A stretch of 64,000 nt of DNA from Brachycybe producta. Taxonomy: Eukaryota > Arthropoda > Diplopoda > Playtdesmida > Andrognathidae. The notes below the pieces were generated by a model that saw only the letters and a list, made by a program, of their open reading frames with translations, was not told the origin of the DNA and ran no database searches. The stretch covers positions 334,501 through 398,500 of the forward strand of contig JAUPFP010000005.1 of the NCBI GenBank assembly GCA_036925085.1, given 5' to 3'. A program made the position numbers and the translations under genes. Positions within the stretch are counted from its first letter, which is position 1. The number at the start of each line of letters is the position of its first letter. Positions 21,665-31,226 of this stretch are shown one piece after another.

Positions 21665-24600
21665 TTATTGTGGTGAGGAGGTAGGTTCCTCTTGTTGTGG
21701 GGAGCTGGATTTGTCTTCCCCCTCCAACCCTGGAACAACTGTCCTCAGTTGTTTTAGCTTGATATGCACAATGTTCACCGTGTCTCGAATCAATCTTCCA
21801 AACGTATCTTCGTGCTCCAGCTCGAGCACCGTGTCGCTGATGATTTTGGTTACCGTGTAACCATCCCTGTACGAGTAACGTAGTTTCTTGGTCTCATCAG
21901 GCACGATGCGTTGGTCTCGAACGAGTACTGGGTCTCCGATTTTATACGTGTGTGGAGTTTTTCGTCTTGCGTCATAGTACTTCTTCTGTCGCAAATGGGC
22001 CTCGTGCAGGTTGGCCCTTGCGATTTCGACCTCTTCCGTGGCAACCACAGAAGGTGCTGCAGGGTTTGAATCCATAACCTTCGGTAGGAGAGGTGCCCGA
22101 TTGTCGATTCGTAGTCGGGCCTCTCTTCCAAACATTAAGCGGTATGGCGAGAACTTCGTTGACGTATGGGTCGCGGTGTTGTAAGCGAAGGTGGCGGCTT
22201 GGAGATGGAAATACCAATCCCGCTGTCCTTTTTCAGGCGTCAGAAGTCTCTTGACGGTCTGCATTATAGTTTTGTTGGTCCTTTCCGCAAGACCGTCTCC
22301 TTGCGGAAAGTACGCTGTCGTGGTGGCGTGCTTTATTCCCAGCTCGTCACACAGCGCTTGTGTGTCTTTAGCTGTAAAAGGTGTTCCCCGGTCGGTGATT
22401 ATCCTCCTGGGCATCCCGATAAGATACACGATCGTATCTTGGAGGAAATTCTTAGTTGTTTTGGCCGACTGGCTGTGCACAGCTCGTGCGAAACAGAATC
22501 TGGTGGCGTAATCCACTGCCAGGATGATGTGCTTGACACCACCCAGTGATTTTGGCAGGGGACCGATGTAATCGATTCCCCAGCATTCACCTGGGTCTCC
22601 AATTTCCATTTCATGGAGGAACCCGGGCAGCTTGGACTGTGGTGTCTTGCACTTTTGGCATATCTCGCACGTGCGCACATACTCGATGGTATCCTGCTTC
22701 CAGGTTGGCCAAAAGAACCGTTGGCACACCTTTTCTAATGTCTTATCCTGGCCGAAGTGTCCGGCTTCAGGACTATCGTGTAAAAGTCTCAGAACTTCGG
22801 GTACCAGATGTTTGGGTACCACCGTCACGAGCTTGGGTGTTATGCTGCCCTGGTAGACAAGGGCACACAAAACCTCGTCTATGATGACATAGGTATGGTG
22901 AAGCTCGGTACTTGGATTGTTGCGAAGTTCGGTCTTAATCTGTGTCACGTTCGGGTCTCTTGTTTGTTCAACCGACCAATCCCAACGCAAAGTGACTGCG
23001 TAAACCACGCTGTCGTCGAGGTCATCTGGGGTAGCCTGCAGCTTCCAGTCTTCAGGAACGTCCACCGGACTCCGTGAAATGCAATCTGCATCGACGTGAG
23101 TGATGCCGGCCTTGTAGACTACGGTGTAGTCGTATTCCTGGAGCAGTAGCTGCCAGCGACCCAGGCGTCCTTGGAGTCGCTGTGCGGTTTTTAAGTAGCA
23201 CAGTGCATGATGGTCGGTGACGATGACAAAGGCTTTGTTAAAGAGATAAGGTCTAAACTTGACGATGCCGTACACCACTGCGAGGCACTCTTTATCTGTT
23301 GTTGAATAGTTTAATTCGGCGTCTCGGAGCACTCGAGAGACACCACCCAGGATCTGCAGTTCCTTAGATGGTGACTGTTGGTAGAGGATAGCTCCGATGC
23401 CGTAAGCAGAGGCGTCGGTGTGCATTTTGATTTCGGCATCTGGGTCGTAAATGGCCAATATTGGCGCGGTGACAAGTTTAGTCTTTAACAGAGTGAATGC
23501 TGCTTCTCTGTCGATCGTCCATAAAAAGGGCAGCCCCTTTTTGGTCATATCCGTGAGTGGTTTAGCGATGTGGGCAAAGTTAACAATAAATCGCCGGTAG
23601 AAACCGGCCATGCCCAGGAATCGCTTCACCTCCTTGACATTAGTAGGCGCCGCTAAGTCGGAGATGGCAACCACTTTCCTCGGGTCTGGACGCACTCCTT
23701 CTTTGGAGATGATGTGTCCCAGGTAGAGGACTTCGTCGTAGCCGAAGAAGCTCTTTTCGGGGTGAAGCTTCAACCCCGCCTCTTTTAGGAGTCCTAGGAC
23801 GCAGTCCAACCTTTCCATAAACTGTTCAAAAGTCGCGCCGAATACGATGATGTCGTCTAGGTAGACTAGACAAGTCTCCCATTTGTGGCCAGCCAAAAGG
23901 ATATCCAGGGCACGCTGCATAGTAGCAGGAGCGTTACGCAGACCAAAGGGCATCCGATTGAATTCGAACAGCCCACCGGGTGTGATGAACGCGGTCTTCT
24001 CCCTATCCTCTTTGGCGACCTCAAATTGCCAATAGCCGGAGATCATGTCGAGGGTCGCGAAGATTCTCGACCCACGAAGCGAGTCTAAAGCATCATCGAT
24101 TCGGGGTAGTGGGTAATTGTCTGGTTTGGTGATATCGTTCAGGCGTCTATAGTCGACGCAGAAACGCCACTGTCCATCCTTCTTCTTCACCAGGACTACT
24201 GCTGAAGCATAAGGGGACTTGGATTCGCTGGCTACTCCGGATTTGAGCATTTCCTCAACTGTCTTCCGGATGATCTCCCGCTGCTCGGGGCCACTCCTTC
24301 GGAGGGGTTCCCGCACGGGTGCATGATCGCCAGTATCGATTCGGTGTTCCGTGAGGTTGGTACATCCAAGTTCCGACGTTTCTAGCGCGAAGACATCTCG
24401 ATAGGATCTCAAAAGATCCATTAGAATGCGCCTCTGGCCATTACGTAATCGAGACCCGAGTTGCATTGCTTCATCGAATTTAGCGCCTGACTCTTTTGTC
24501 ATGATCGGGTCAGCGTTTGAAGCGGTCTTTACTTCAACCGTTTCGAAACAGTAGTCTTTTTGTACGTGGGCTATCACTTCGCCGGAGGCCAGGGTCAATG

Positions 24601-26353
24601 GCCCCGTAGTAGTGTTCAGGACCTCGACTAGGAAGCTGTTGCTGTTACGGCCTTGCATAATGCCGGGGGCCACCCAGACCCCCCTCGAGGCGCGTAGCTT
24701 CTCGTCAGGAGAGACCACGAAAAGATCCTGATCTGTGAGGATCCCAGAGGCCTCTACCTCCACTAGTGTTGTCCCATGGCCAGTGAGCTGTGTTAGCCCT
24801 TTGACTACTAGGTATTCGTTCGGTTGCTGCATAAGCTTGACTTCAATGGGAGCGGTGTCCAACTCCCCAAGAGTGGCTGGCGTGATTTCTTCCAGGGCAC
24901 TCTTGACGTACGCCTGAATACTCTGCCTTCGGAGTGCTGATTCAAAAAGGTCGTCTTCTAAGTAGACTTTATTGGTCTGCATAGACACAAGGAGCTTCAG
25001 TGCCCTACCCAGGTCTCGGCCTAAGATGGCGTCGGGTGGGCCAGTGATAACCAGCAGGCGGCCCGTGGCAGATTGTTTGGCAATTTCCACAGTAGCGGAG
25101 ACTTGCCCTGCCACGGCGATGGTGTTTCCTCCAACTCCCTCAATCCTTGGCGGATGGGCCATAGGCTTGATGTTGAGTTGGAGCTGCTTTGCAAGTGCCT
25201 TGGATATTACACTACCATGAGCTCCGGTGTCTACGAGCATGCGGACCTCTTTGCCATTGATAGTGACAGTGATTTTCGGACTGTCATCACTGACACTATG
25301 ATCTCCTATCTCTTGGGGCATGCAAGTATTCTTCAGTTGTCTATATAGGTCTTTCAGCATCCGGCGGCAGCAGGGGCGCCCTTGGAGTGACGTCCCACCA
25401 CCTGGGGCCAAGATGGCGACCACCTCATTGGCGGTGCAACCCAAGGCGGCGGTGGCGAGGTTAATGACCTCAAGGGTACCATGCCAGGTAGTTAGGTCAT
25501 CCATTCCCCAGGTTAATTCCGGGATGTAGTCGACCATCATTATTGGCATGCCGGCCGGTGCTCTGTCATAATTGGTTGTCTCAGGAGGCATATCCGGTAC
25601 CATGACCACACTACGGTGGTCCGTATCGGAGGCCTCCCTTGTGAAATCGTAGATCGGGTGCGCGTACTGATGTTCTGTACGCTCATAGTTTGTATAGCGC
25701 GGTACATAGTACGCGCGCTCTTCAGGTGTCGTATATGGACCTGGTACATGTCGTCTGTAGTATGAATCGTAGCCGGACTCGTACGGCTCTCGGTGCCCGA
25801 CAGCGTACGGCGGAGAGTTGTCTGATTCGCTACGATATTGGCGATATTGTGGTGTTGTAGTACATGTAGTCGGTAGTGGTGGCGCAGGCGGCGGTTGGGT
25901 GCCATTATGAATAATCATCATGTGAGTGATCTGTATTTTTAGTTCATTAAGTTGATGCATGATGGTGTTGAGTTTACAGCCATCACACGACTGTGTGGGA
26001 AGTGGATCTGGTAGTAGCGGAGGTCGCTCCTGTTGATATCTGGAGTAACATGTGGACGACATTAGGCGTCGAAATGTACGATTGTTTGTGGGCCGAGCCG
26101 TGCGCCGTGTAGACTGTTGATGCACATCATTACTTTGGGTGCCGCCACTTCGTGGCACCCACCAGGTCCCAGGTTGAATAACTGGATCTATGGTGGGTCC
26201 GAGTGGGACAGCCACACGTGATGATGCGGCGTATTGTGTATCGTATGTCTGTGATGTTGCATAGGCCCTCCATAATGCTGATGGATATATGCTTCCCCTG
26301 GAGTGCGGAAGAGCTCTCCGGGCGGTCCCAGTTAGTCGTGGGTGAGCATCCAT
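21665..26353 (-). CDS. pol: Polymerase polyprotein of element B (protease-RT-RNase H-integrase)
   Basis: The frame is open for about 1,560 codons from the first ATG (26353). The start is Pro/Tyr/Arg-rich. The CCRR...PQEIGD stretch is shared with A. Protease MLVDTGAHGSV lies near residue 375; RT has FCVDYRRLND, MPFGLRNAPATMQRAL and the catalytic VYLDDIIVFG near 830. RNase H has IKMHTDASAYGIGAILYQ. Integrase has the zinc-binding H/C set (HFGQDKTLEKVCQRFFWP, CEICQKC), WGIDYIGPLP, and the ITDRGTPF and GLAERTN parts of the DDE core. The last ~100 residues are the basic integrase tail (RKTPHTYKIGDPVLVRD). No chromodomain is seen. It copies element RNA and inserts the DNA. Confidence 0.92.
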   Translation of the reverse strand: MDAHPRLTGTARRALPHSRGSIYPSALWRAYATSQTYDTQYAASSRVAVPLGPTIDPVIQPGTWWVPRSGGTQSNDVHQQSTRRTARPTNNRTFRRLMSSTCYSRYQQERPPLLPDPLPTQSCDGCKLNTIMHQLNELKIQITHMMIIHNGTQPPPAPPLPTTCTTTPQYRQYRSESDNSPPYAVGHREPYESGYDSYYRRHVPGPYTTPEERAYYVPRYTNYERTEHQYAHPIYDFTREASDTDHRSVVMVPDMPPETTNYDRAPAGMPIMMVDYIPELTWGMDDLTTWHGTLEVINLATAALGCTANEVVAILAPGGGTSLQGRPCCRRMLKDLYRQLKNTCMPQEIGDHSVSDDSPKITVTINGKEVRMLVDTGAHGSVISKALAKQLQLNIKPMAHPPRIEGVGGNTIAVAGQVSATVEIAKQSATGRLLVITGPPDAILGRDLGRALKLLVSMQTNKVYLEDDLFESALRRQSIQAYVKSALEEITPATLGELDTAPIEVKLMQQPNEYLVVKGLTQLTGHGTTLVEVEASGILTDQDLFVVSPDEKLRASRGVWVAPGIMQGRNSNSFLVEVLNTTTGPLTLASGEVIAHVQKDYCFETVEVKTASNADPIMTKESGAKFDEAMQLGSRLRNGQRRILMDLLRSYRDVFALETSELGCTNLTEHRIDTGDHAPVREPLRRSGPEQREIIRKTVEEMLKSGVASESKSPYASAVVLVKKKDGQWRFCVDYRRLNDITKPDNYPLPRIDDALDSLRGSRIFATLDMISGYWQFEVAKEDREKTAFITPGGLFEFNRMPFGLRNAPATMQRALDILLAGHKWETCLVYLDDIIVFGATFEQFMERLDCVLGLLKEAGLKLHPEKSFFGYDEVLYLGHIISKEGVRPDPRKVVAISDLAAPTNVKEVKRFLGMAGFYRRFIVNFAHIAKPLTDMTKKGLPFLWTIDREAAFTLLKTKLVTAPILAIYDPDAEIKMHTDASAYGIGAILYQQSPSKELQILGGVSRVLRDAELNYSTTDKECLAVVYGIVKFRPYLFNKAFVIVTDHHALCYLKTAQRLQGRLGRWQLLLQEYDYTVVYKAGITHVDADCISRSPVDVPEDWKLQATPDDLDDSVVYAVTLRWDWSVEQTRDPNVTQIKTELRNNPSTELHHTYVIIDEVLCALVYQGSITPKLVTVVPKHLVPEVLRLLHDSPEAGHFGQDKTLEKVCQRFFWPTWKQDTIEYVRTCEICQKCKTPQSKLPGFLHEMEIGDPGECWGIDYIGPLPKSLGGVKHIILAVDYATRFCFARAVHSQSAKTTKNFLQDTIVYLIGMPRRIITDRGTPFTAKDTQALCDELGIKHATTTAYFPQGDGLAERTNKTIMQTVKRLLTPEKGQRDWYFHLQAATFAYNTATHTSTKFSPYRLMFGREARLRIDNRAPLLPKVMDSNPAAPSVVATEEVEIARANLHEAHLRQKKYYDARRKTPHTYKIGDPVLVRDQRIVPDETKKLRYSYRDGYTVTKIISDTVLELEHEDTFGRLIRDTVNIVHIKLKQLRTVVPGLEGEDKSSSPQQEEPTSSPQ

Positions 26354-26444
26354 TATGTTAAGGCTTGTGTAACACGTAGTGATCAATGTAAGTCGGTGTT
26401 ATGTAGGTTTGGCCGTTGATCTCGCTGTAGATTGCAGTCTTTTC

Positions 26445-26490
26445 GTCGGCAACCGACACTATCGTACCCTTATACACTGAGTGACGATAG
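26445..26490 (-). promoter_or_regulatory. Paired hairpins in leader of element B
   Basis: The hairpins GTCGG-CAA-CCGAC (26445-26457) and CTATCGT...ACGATAG (26459-26490) lie about 100 bp before the first ATG. They match those of element A, while the sequence on both sides is largely different. Confidence 0.55.
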
Positions 26491-27421
26491 TTTCCCTACG
26501 TTTAATAAAGATGGTATCGTTGTTTAAGTGGCTGTGTTGGTGTTGGCGTTGTTCTTCAGTTGGGGGTGACGATCCCAACTGGTACAGTGTGTTTGTAAAT
26601 TCTTTATTGAGTATCAATTTTGGTAAGATCTCTCTCTACACGTGGTATTTGGTGACCACGTGGAGGTTATAAGAATCCCCAAAAGTCTCGATGAAGAAAC
26701 AACAATGAGTCACATGGAGCGAAAAACCGCTCCGTTGGCGCTTTTTGAAGAGTGTCCGGTCGATCCAAGATGGCGGCCGGGCTTCAGTGATGTCCAATGG
26801 AGAAAGTTCATGTGATGATGCATTGAGGTGATGATGATGAAGAAATTGAAGAACATGACTTGGGACATAGTGGTCCCAAGGGAAACACAAGTGTAAAAAC
26901 AAAGAACAAAGAAAAGGGGGGACAAGAAAGTCCCACGTGGCTAGAAAAAGTGTGTTTTAAGCTTGTAAGCCCCCTAACAATGAGATAGAGTTAGGGAGAA
27001 TCTTGCTTGAAAATTAAAGATGAAGAGTGAAGATAATAGGACATTTTAAAAGACACACACGTCCTTTAAAAGCCTATTAATAGATGAATAGATTAGTAGA
27101 TGAGATTTGTTTGCTCATCTCATAATGAGACTGCAAACTCCTCTCGGAGAGTAAGAAGAATTTGTTTAAAGTGTTGCCCACGTGGTGTGGGTTTCACTTT
27201 GAAAATTAAAGAAGAGTGAAGGTGACAGTGGGTGATTGTAATGGAAACATGAAATACAAAAACACGGACGGAAACACGTGTGTCCAAACGGTTGTCCACT
27301 TTCCGAGTGCTAAGCGGTCAGCAGACAAAAGTTCGTTCCCACGTGTCTCTAAGGACAGGACACAGAATCGCGCGGTCGACACGTGGTGTGTGTAGCCACA
27401 AGTCTCTTTCGCGATTCCACA

Positions 27422-27782
27422 AAAACGGTACCATGCGGTTGGCTTTGACGTGATCGAGGGCCTCCATACATGATCCCAACATAAAAAGGCGCCACGCGGT
27501 TGGCTTTGACGCTATCGAGGGCCTCCATACGTGGTTCCAACACAAAGGACGCCGCGCGGTTGGCTTTGACGTGATCGAGGGCCTCCATACGCGGTTTTAC
27601 AAAGGCGCCACGTGGTCGACTTTGACGCTATCGAGGGTCTCCACACGTGGTTCCAACACAAAGGACGCCGCGCGGTTGACTTTGACGTGATCGAGGGTCT
27701 CCATACGCGGTTTTACAGACAGGCGCCACGCGGTTGACTTTGACGCTATCGAGGGTCTCCATACGTGGCTCCAACATAGAAA
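27422..27782 (-). repeat. Six-unit ~60-bp tandem array in leader of element B
   Basis: It has the same units, order and alternation (TGATCGAGG/CTATCGAGG) as in A at 10806-11166. The shared leader block of A and B runs from the array to the primer site and back to about 26699 (10081 in A). Confidence 0.8.
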
Positions 27783-27871
27783 GGACGGACGAAGCCTCGT
27801 GAGGCACAATCACGAGACTTAGGACAAAGGACGGCTTCTGTTTACAGGTCGGAGAAGGCAGATGGAGCTAT

Positions 27872-27888
27872 ACCCCGCACCTCCACCA
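27872..27888 (-). promoter_or_regulatory. Primer binding site of element B
   Basis: TGGTGGAGGTGCGGGGT in element sense, next to the 5' LTR. Same as in A, tRNA-Ala-like by resemblance. Confidence 0.7.
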
Positions 27889-27890
27889 AA

Positions 27891-28578
27891 TGTGAGCTTT
27901 TGACATCAACCAATATTTTATTACCAACCTTTAGATGACATTTTCTACTTTTCGTTTCTTCTCTGAGCAGTATGACACCTGCACAGAGAAGATCCGAGCT
28001 GTAGAGAGAGCTGGATGGAGATAGATTGAAGTCACTCTTCTGCATGGGGGTGAAATCAATGCAGGAGAGTGGCGGCCATCTCTCTCTCTTCCGGTTGATG
28101 CTGATATACATCTTCTCCATCGGTATTCCGACTAGAGAAGATGTTGTAGCTGCTGAGAATCGTATAGCTCCTGCCCTATGAAACCTCCGGCCTCTGAAGA
28201 GAAGTTATTAGCATAAAGACATAGAGACAACGCTACTTCTTATTACAACACTTTTATTCATTCCTTGTAAGAAGTACAGATACAAGGGTGAATAGTAAAA
28301 TACTAACTGGAAATCCTCAGGCCCATGATTTGGAATGTATCGCAAAAACAGGCAAAGGAAAGAACTGAGGAACAAAGAGGAACATGGTCCTTTTATACCT
28401 TGGACCTGTGTACACCTGCGAGGTGTAACCAGGTCCAAGTGACCATGGTCCTTTATGTATCAATCCGCCACTTGGGCATGAGTCAGAAAGGTGAGTCAGA
28501 GAGGAGGGAGGGACGGTTGAGAGTTGTTTACCCCCCAGGCTATGGTTTTGGCGGGATCACGATTTACAGGGTGTTACA
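27891..28578 (-). repeat. 5' LTR of element B
   Basis: 688 bp, alike to 19287-19974 by eye. The TSD copy TATT follows at 28579-28582, inside the older solo LTR. Confidence 0.92.
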
Positions 28579-28781
28579 TATTGTTTCATCTAGTTCTCAG
28601 GAGACACAAACTTTCTTATTTGTTTGTTTGTTTGCTGAATAAACCTTTCTTGTTTATTCAGCATTTAGCCTCTTGTGCTCTATTTTTCTTGAACAACATC
28701 ACGGATACGGCGGTTACTCTTCGCTCTTTTATGTGACACTCTTCTGAGCACTAAATTCAAAACCCCGTTTCGTCACAATTT

Positions 28782-29870
28782 TAAAATGTAACATGACATT
28801 TTCGAGTAAAATAAAGAATGAAAACTAGAAAAATATTTCACATCTTTTTTTAAAAAAATCTTTTTCTGACTCTACACTTGCTGAATGTTTGTGGTAAAAG
28901 GCAAAATAAATTGCCATTTTTATTGTTGGCAGAAATTAAAATAGAAGCATGTTTAATTATAATTTTTAAAAAGGTCATTTGAAAGGGGGTGGAGTTTAAA
29001 ACATTTTTGTGGGTTATCATTCTATAGGCCCAGGCTGTTTTCCCCCAGTCCCCCCTGCACAGTATGTTATGTGTAACATAACTAGCCATATTGCATCTCG
29101 TATAAAGAAAAAACTTTTTGATTTTTTTGTATGTGAGTTTTAACACCCTGTGTTTTGCCCTCTCTCTATTTGCATAGCCTTGGGGTCCCTTGTACCACAA
29201 GTGCTACATTTCCGGCCTTTCCACTACCATCTAAAACCCCAAACCATCAAGTTACATACTGATTCCGGTATCGGCAGATGGATACCCGTCGAGGCACGGT
29301 CCCTTGGGCATGGGTGCACCTTTGTAAGTGCACGCAGGCCCTAGGTATAAAGGTTATGTTTCGATAGATTCAGGATGATATCAGGTTGATATTGAAACTA
29401 TGACAATGGTCAGGTGGCTAAGCAATGCCACAGTTTATAGTTCTTCTGTTTGTTGTGTTTAAATGATTGGGTACAATAAACACGTAAATAGACAATCTGC
29501 ATTTGTGTCGCCTGTCTTCATTTATTCTCTTACAGCCAACTGCAACCCAAAGGAAATACCAGAGTGAACGACCCCGGCATCATTACAAATCAAGCCTAAA
29601 TCATACATACTCTTTGTGTAAGGTGGTATCTGCCCCAAACTAAGGGGATCCAGACTTGAGTCCCATAACAGGTGCTCTACACTGTTACAGAGTGAACATG
29701 TAAGTGACAATATAAAATTATACGATAATTGCCCAACACTATTACTGTTTACAAAATACACTTCGGGAATAAAATTCGGAAAATTTACATCAGCTACCAG
29801 AATAACTGCTGTGCTACAAAATCCTGACAAAATGCTGTCCTAAAAAATCTAGAACAAAAAAATTGATTTT
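28782..29870. other. Intron stretch without recognised gene
   Basis: AT-rich intron sequence. A 102-codon minus-strand frame (29522-29830) contains LTCSLCNSVEHLLWDSSLDP, loosely like the Cys/His end of some LINE ORF2 proteins. That could be a LINE relic, but too little is present to call it. A TATAAAGG and an AATAAA near 29345 and 29473 may be part of another repeat. Confidence 0.3.
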
Positions 29871-29879
29871 TTTTTTTAT

Positions 29880-31226
29880 TTTTACACATTCAGATGGATT
29901 AGTGCCTATTTTCAAAGGGAAGGGTGATGTTCAGGAATGTGGGAACTATAGAGGTATTAAATTGATGAGTCATACGATGAAGCTTTGGGAGAGACTAATT
30001 GAAGCTCGACTATGGGGTAAAACTGCAATTGGGGGAAGTCAGTTTGGGTTTATGCCAGGAAAATCCACAATGCACCCTATTTTGCCGTAAGGCAAGTTAT
30101 TGAGAAGTTTCGGGCTGCCAAGAAAGAGTTACACATGGTATTTATAGATCTAGAGAAAGCCTCTGACAGAGTACCACGGAAGTTATTGTGGGAGGTCTTA
30201 CAGAAGAAGTGGGTGGGTGAGAGTTATATAGATATGGTGAGGGACATGTATACTTGTATAGGGATGCACGGACAAGCATTAAGACTGCCTGGGGGTTCTC
30301 TGATAGTTTTCGTGTTAGGATTGGTGTGCACCAGGGCTCAGCACTTAGTCCATATCTATTCATTTTGGTCCTGGATGTGTTACTGGCAGGGGTGAGGCAG
30401 GAGGTCCCCTGGTGTATGCTGTTTGCAGATGACGTAGTCTTAGTTGGGGAATCCAAAATGGAACTCGAGATAAGGTTAGAGGAGACTAGGAATGCCTTGG
30501 AATCAAAGGGATTGAAAATAAGTAGGGCAAAAACGGAGTACATGAAATTTCAGTGGGATGGGAAAGAACAGTTGAATGAGGGGATTAGACTTGGGGACAG
30601 TTTAATGCAGCAGGTGCATGACTTCAAATATTTAGGATCTGTGCTGCAAGATGATGGGAGCTTAGACTTAGACATCACAAACCGGATAAAAGTAGGTTGG
30701 CATAGGTGGAGGCAGGTTAGTGGGGTTTTATGTGACAGGAAGTTATCTATAAAATTGAAGGGAAAGTTTTATAGGACAGTAGTCAGACCAGCTATGTTGT
30801 ATGGATCAGAGTGTTGGGCAATCAAGAAGGTGCATGGGGATAGAATGCAGGTAGCTGAGATGAGAATGCTAAGGTTTATGAGTGGGGTAACCAGAAGGGA
30901 TAGGATCAGAAATGAGTTTATTAGGGGTAGTGTAGGGGTAACAAATACAGTAGAAAAGATGCAGGAAAATAGGCTGTGGTGGTTTGGGCATGTCCTCAGG
31001 AGCGGAGAAGATGGGCTGCTGATGCAGGCAATGAACTTAGACCTAGGAATAAAACAGGGTAGAGGAAGACCCAAGCAAACCAGGGACGGGGTAGTAAAAC
31101 GGGATATGGTGGCATGTGGGGTCACTGGGGGCTTGGTGCAAAATCGGAACGAGTGGAGAGTTAGAACCAGCAAGGCCGACCCTGCTGCTTGCGGGATAAG
31201 GTACAGGAAATGATGATGATGACACA
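29880..31226 (+). mobile_element. RTE/BovB-like LINE, 5'-truncated
   Basis: It encodes the RT: LVPIFKGKGDVQECGNYRGI, FGFMPGKSTM, MVFIDLEKASDRVPRKLLWE, VRIGVHQGSALSPYLFILVL, CMLFADDVVLVGES, YGSECWAIKK and the RLWWFGHVLR end region typical of RTE-type ORF2. The reading is split over frames near 30085 and 30290, so it is inactive. Upstream endonuclease is absent (5' truncation near 29880). The 3' end is a (TGA)n-type tail at 31210-31222, directly abutting the remains of element C. Confidence 0.85.

Larger units (their letters stand above)
19287..28578 (-). mobile_element. LTR element B, Ty3/Gypsy-like, recent insertion
   Basis: Two 688-bp LTRs (19287-19974 and 27891-28578), alike by eye, are flanked by the 4-bp duplication TATT. 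LTRs, primer site, leader array and third ORF place it in the same family as element A; the LTRs differ from A's at only a few sites. Parts in element order: leader, a long frame with protease, RT, RNase H and integrase, then the third ORF. The capsid and zinc-knuckle part seen in A is not visible. The long frame otherwise looks whole. It is nested in an older solo LTR. Confidence 0.9.
18927..28777 (+). mobile_element. Old solo LTR split by element B
   Basis: An LTR-like unit runs from TGAAACACC (18927) to 19286 and resumes after element B, ending CGTCACA at 28777; it is about 550 bp without the insert. It is flanked by the 4-bp duplication ATTT (18923-18926 and 28778-28781). A TATA box (GGATATAAAAAG, near 19102) and an AATAAA (near 28637) are in the expected order for + orientation. 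No internal part is seen, so it is a solo LTR of a family not otherwise present here. It is older than B. Confidence 0.6.
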
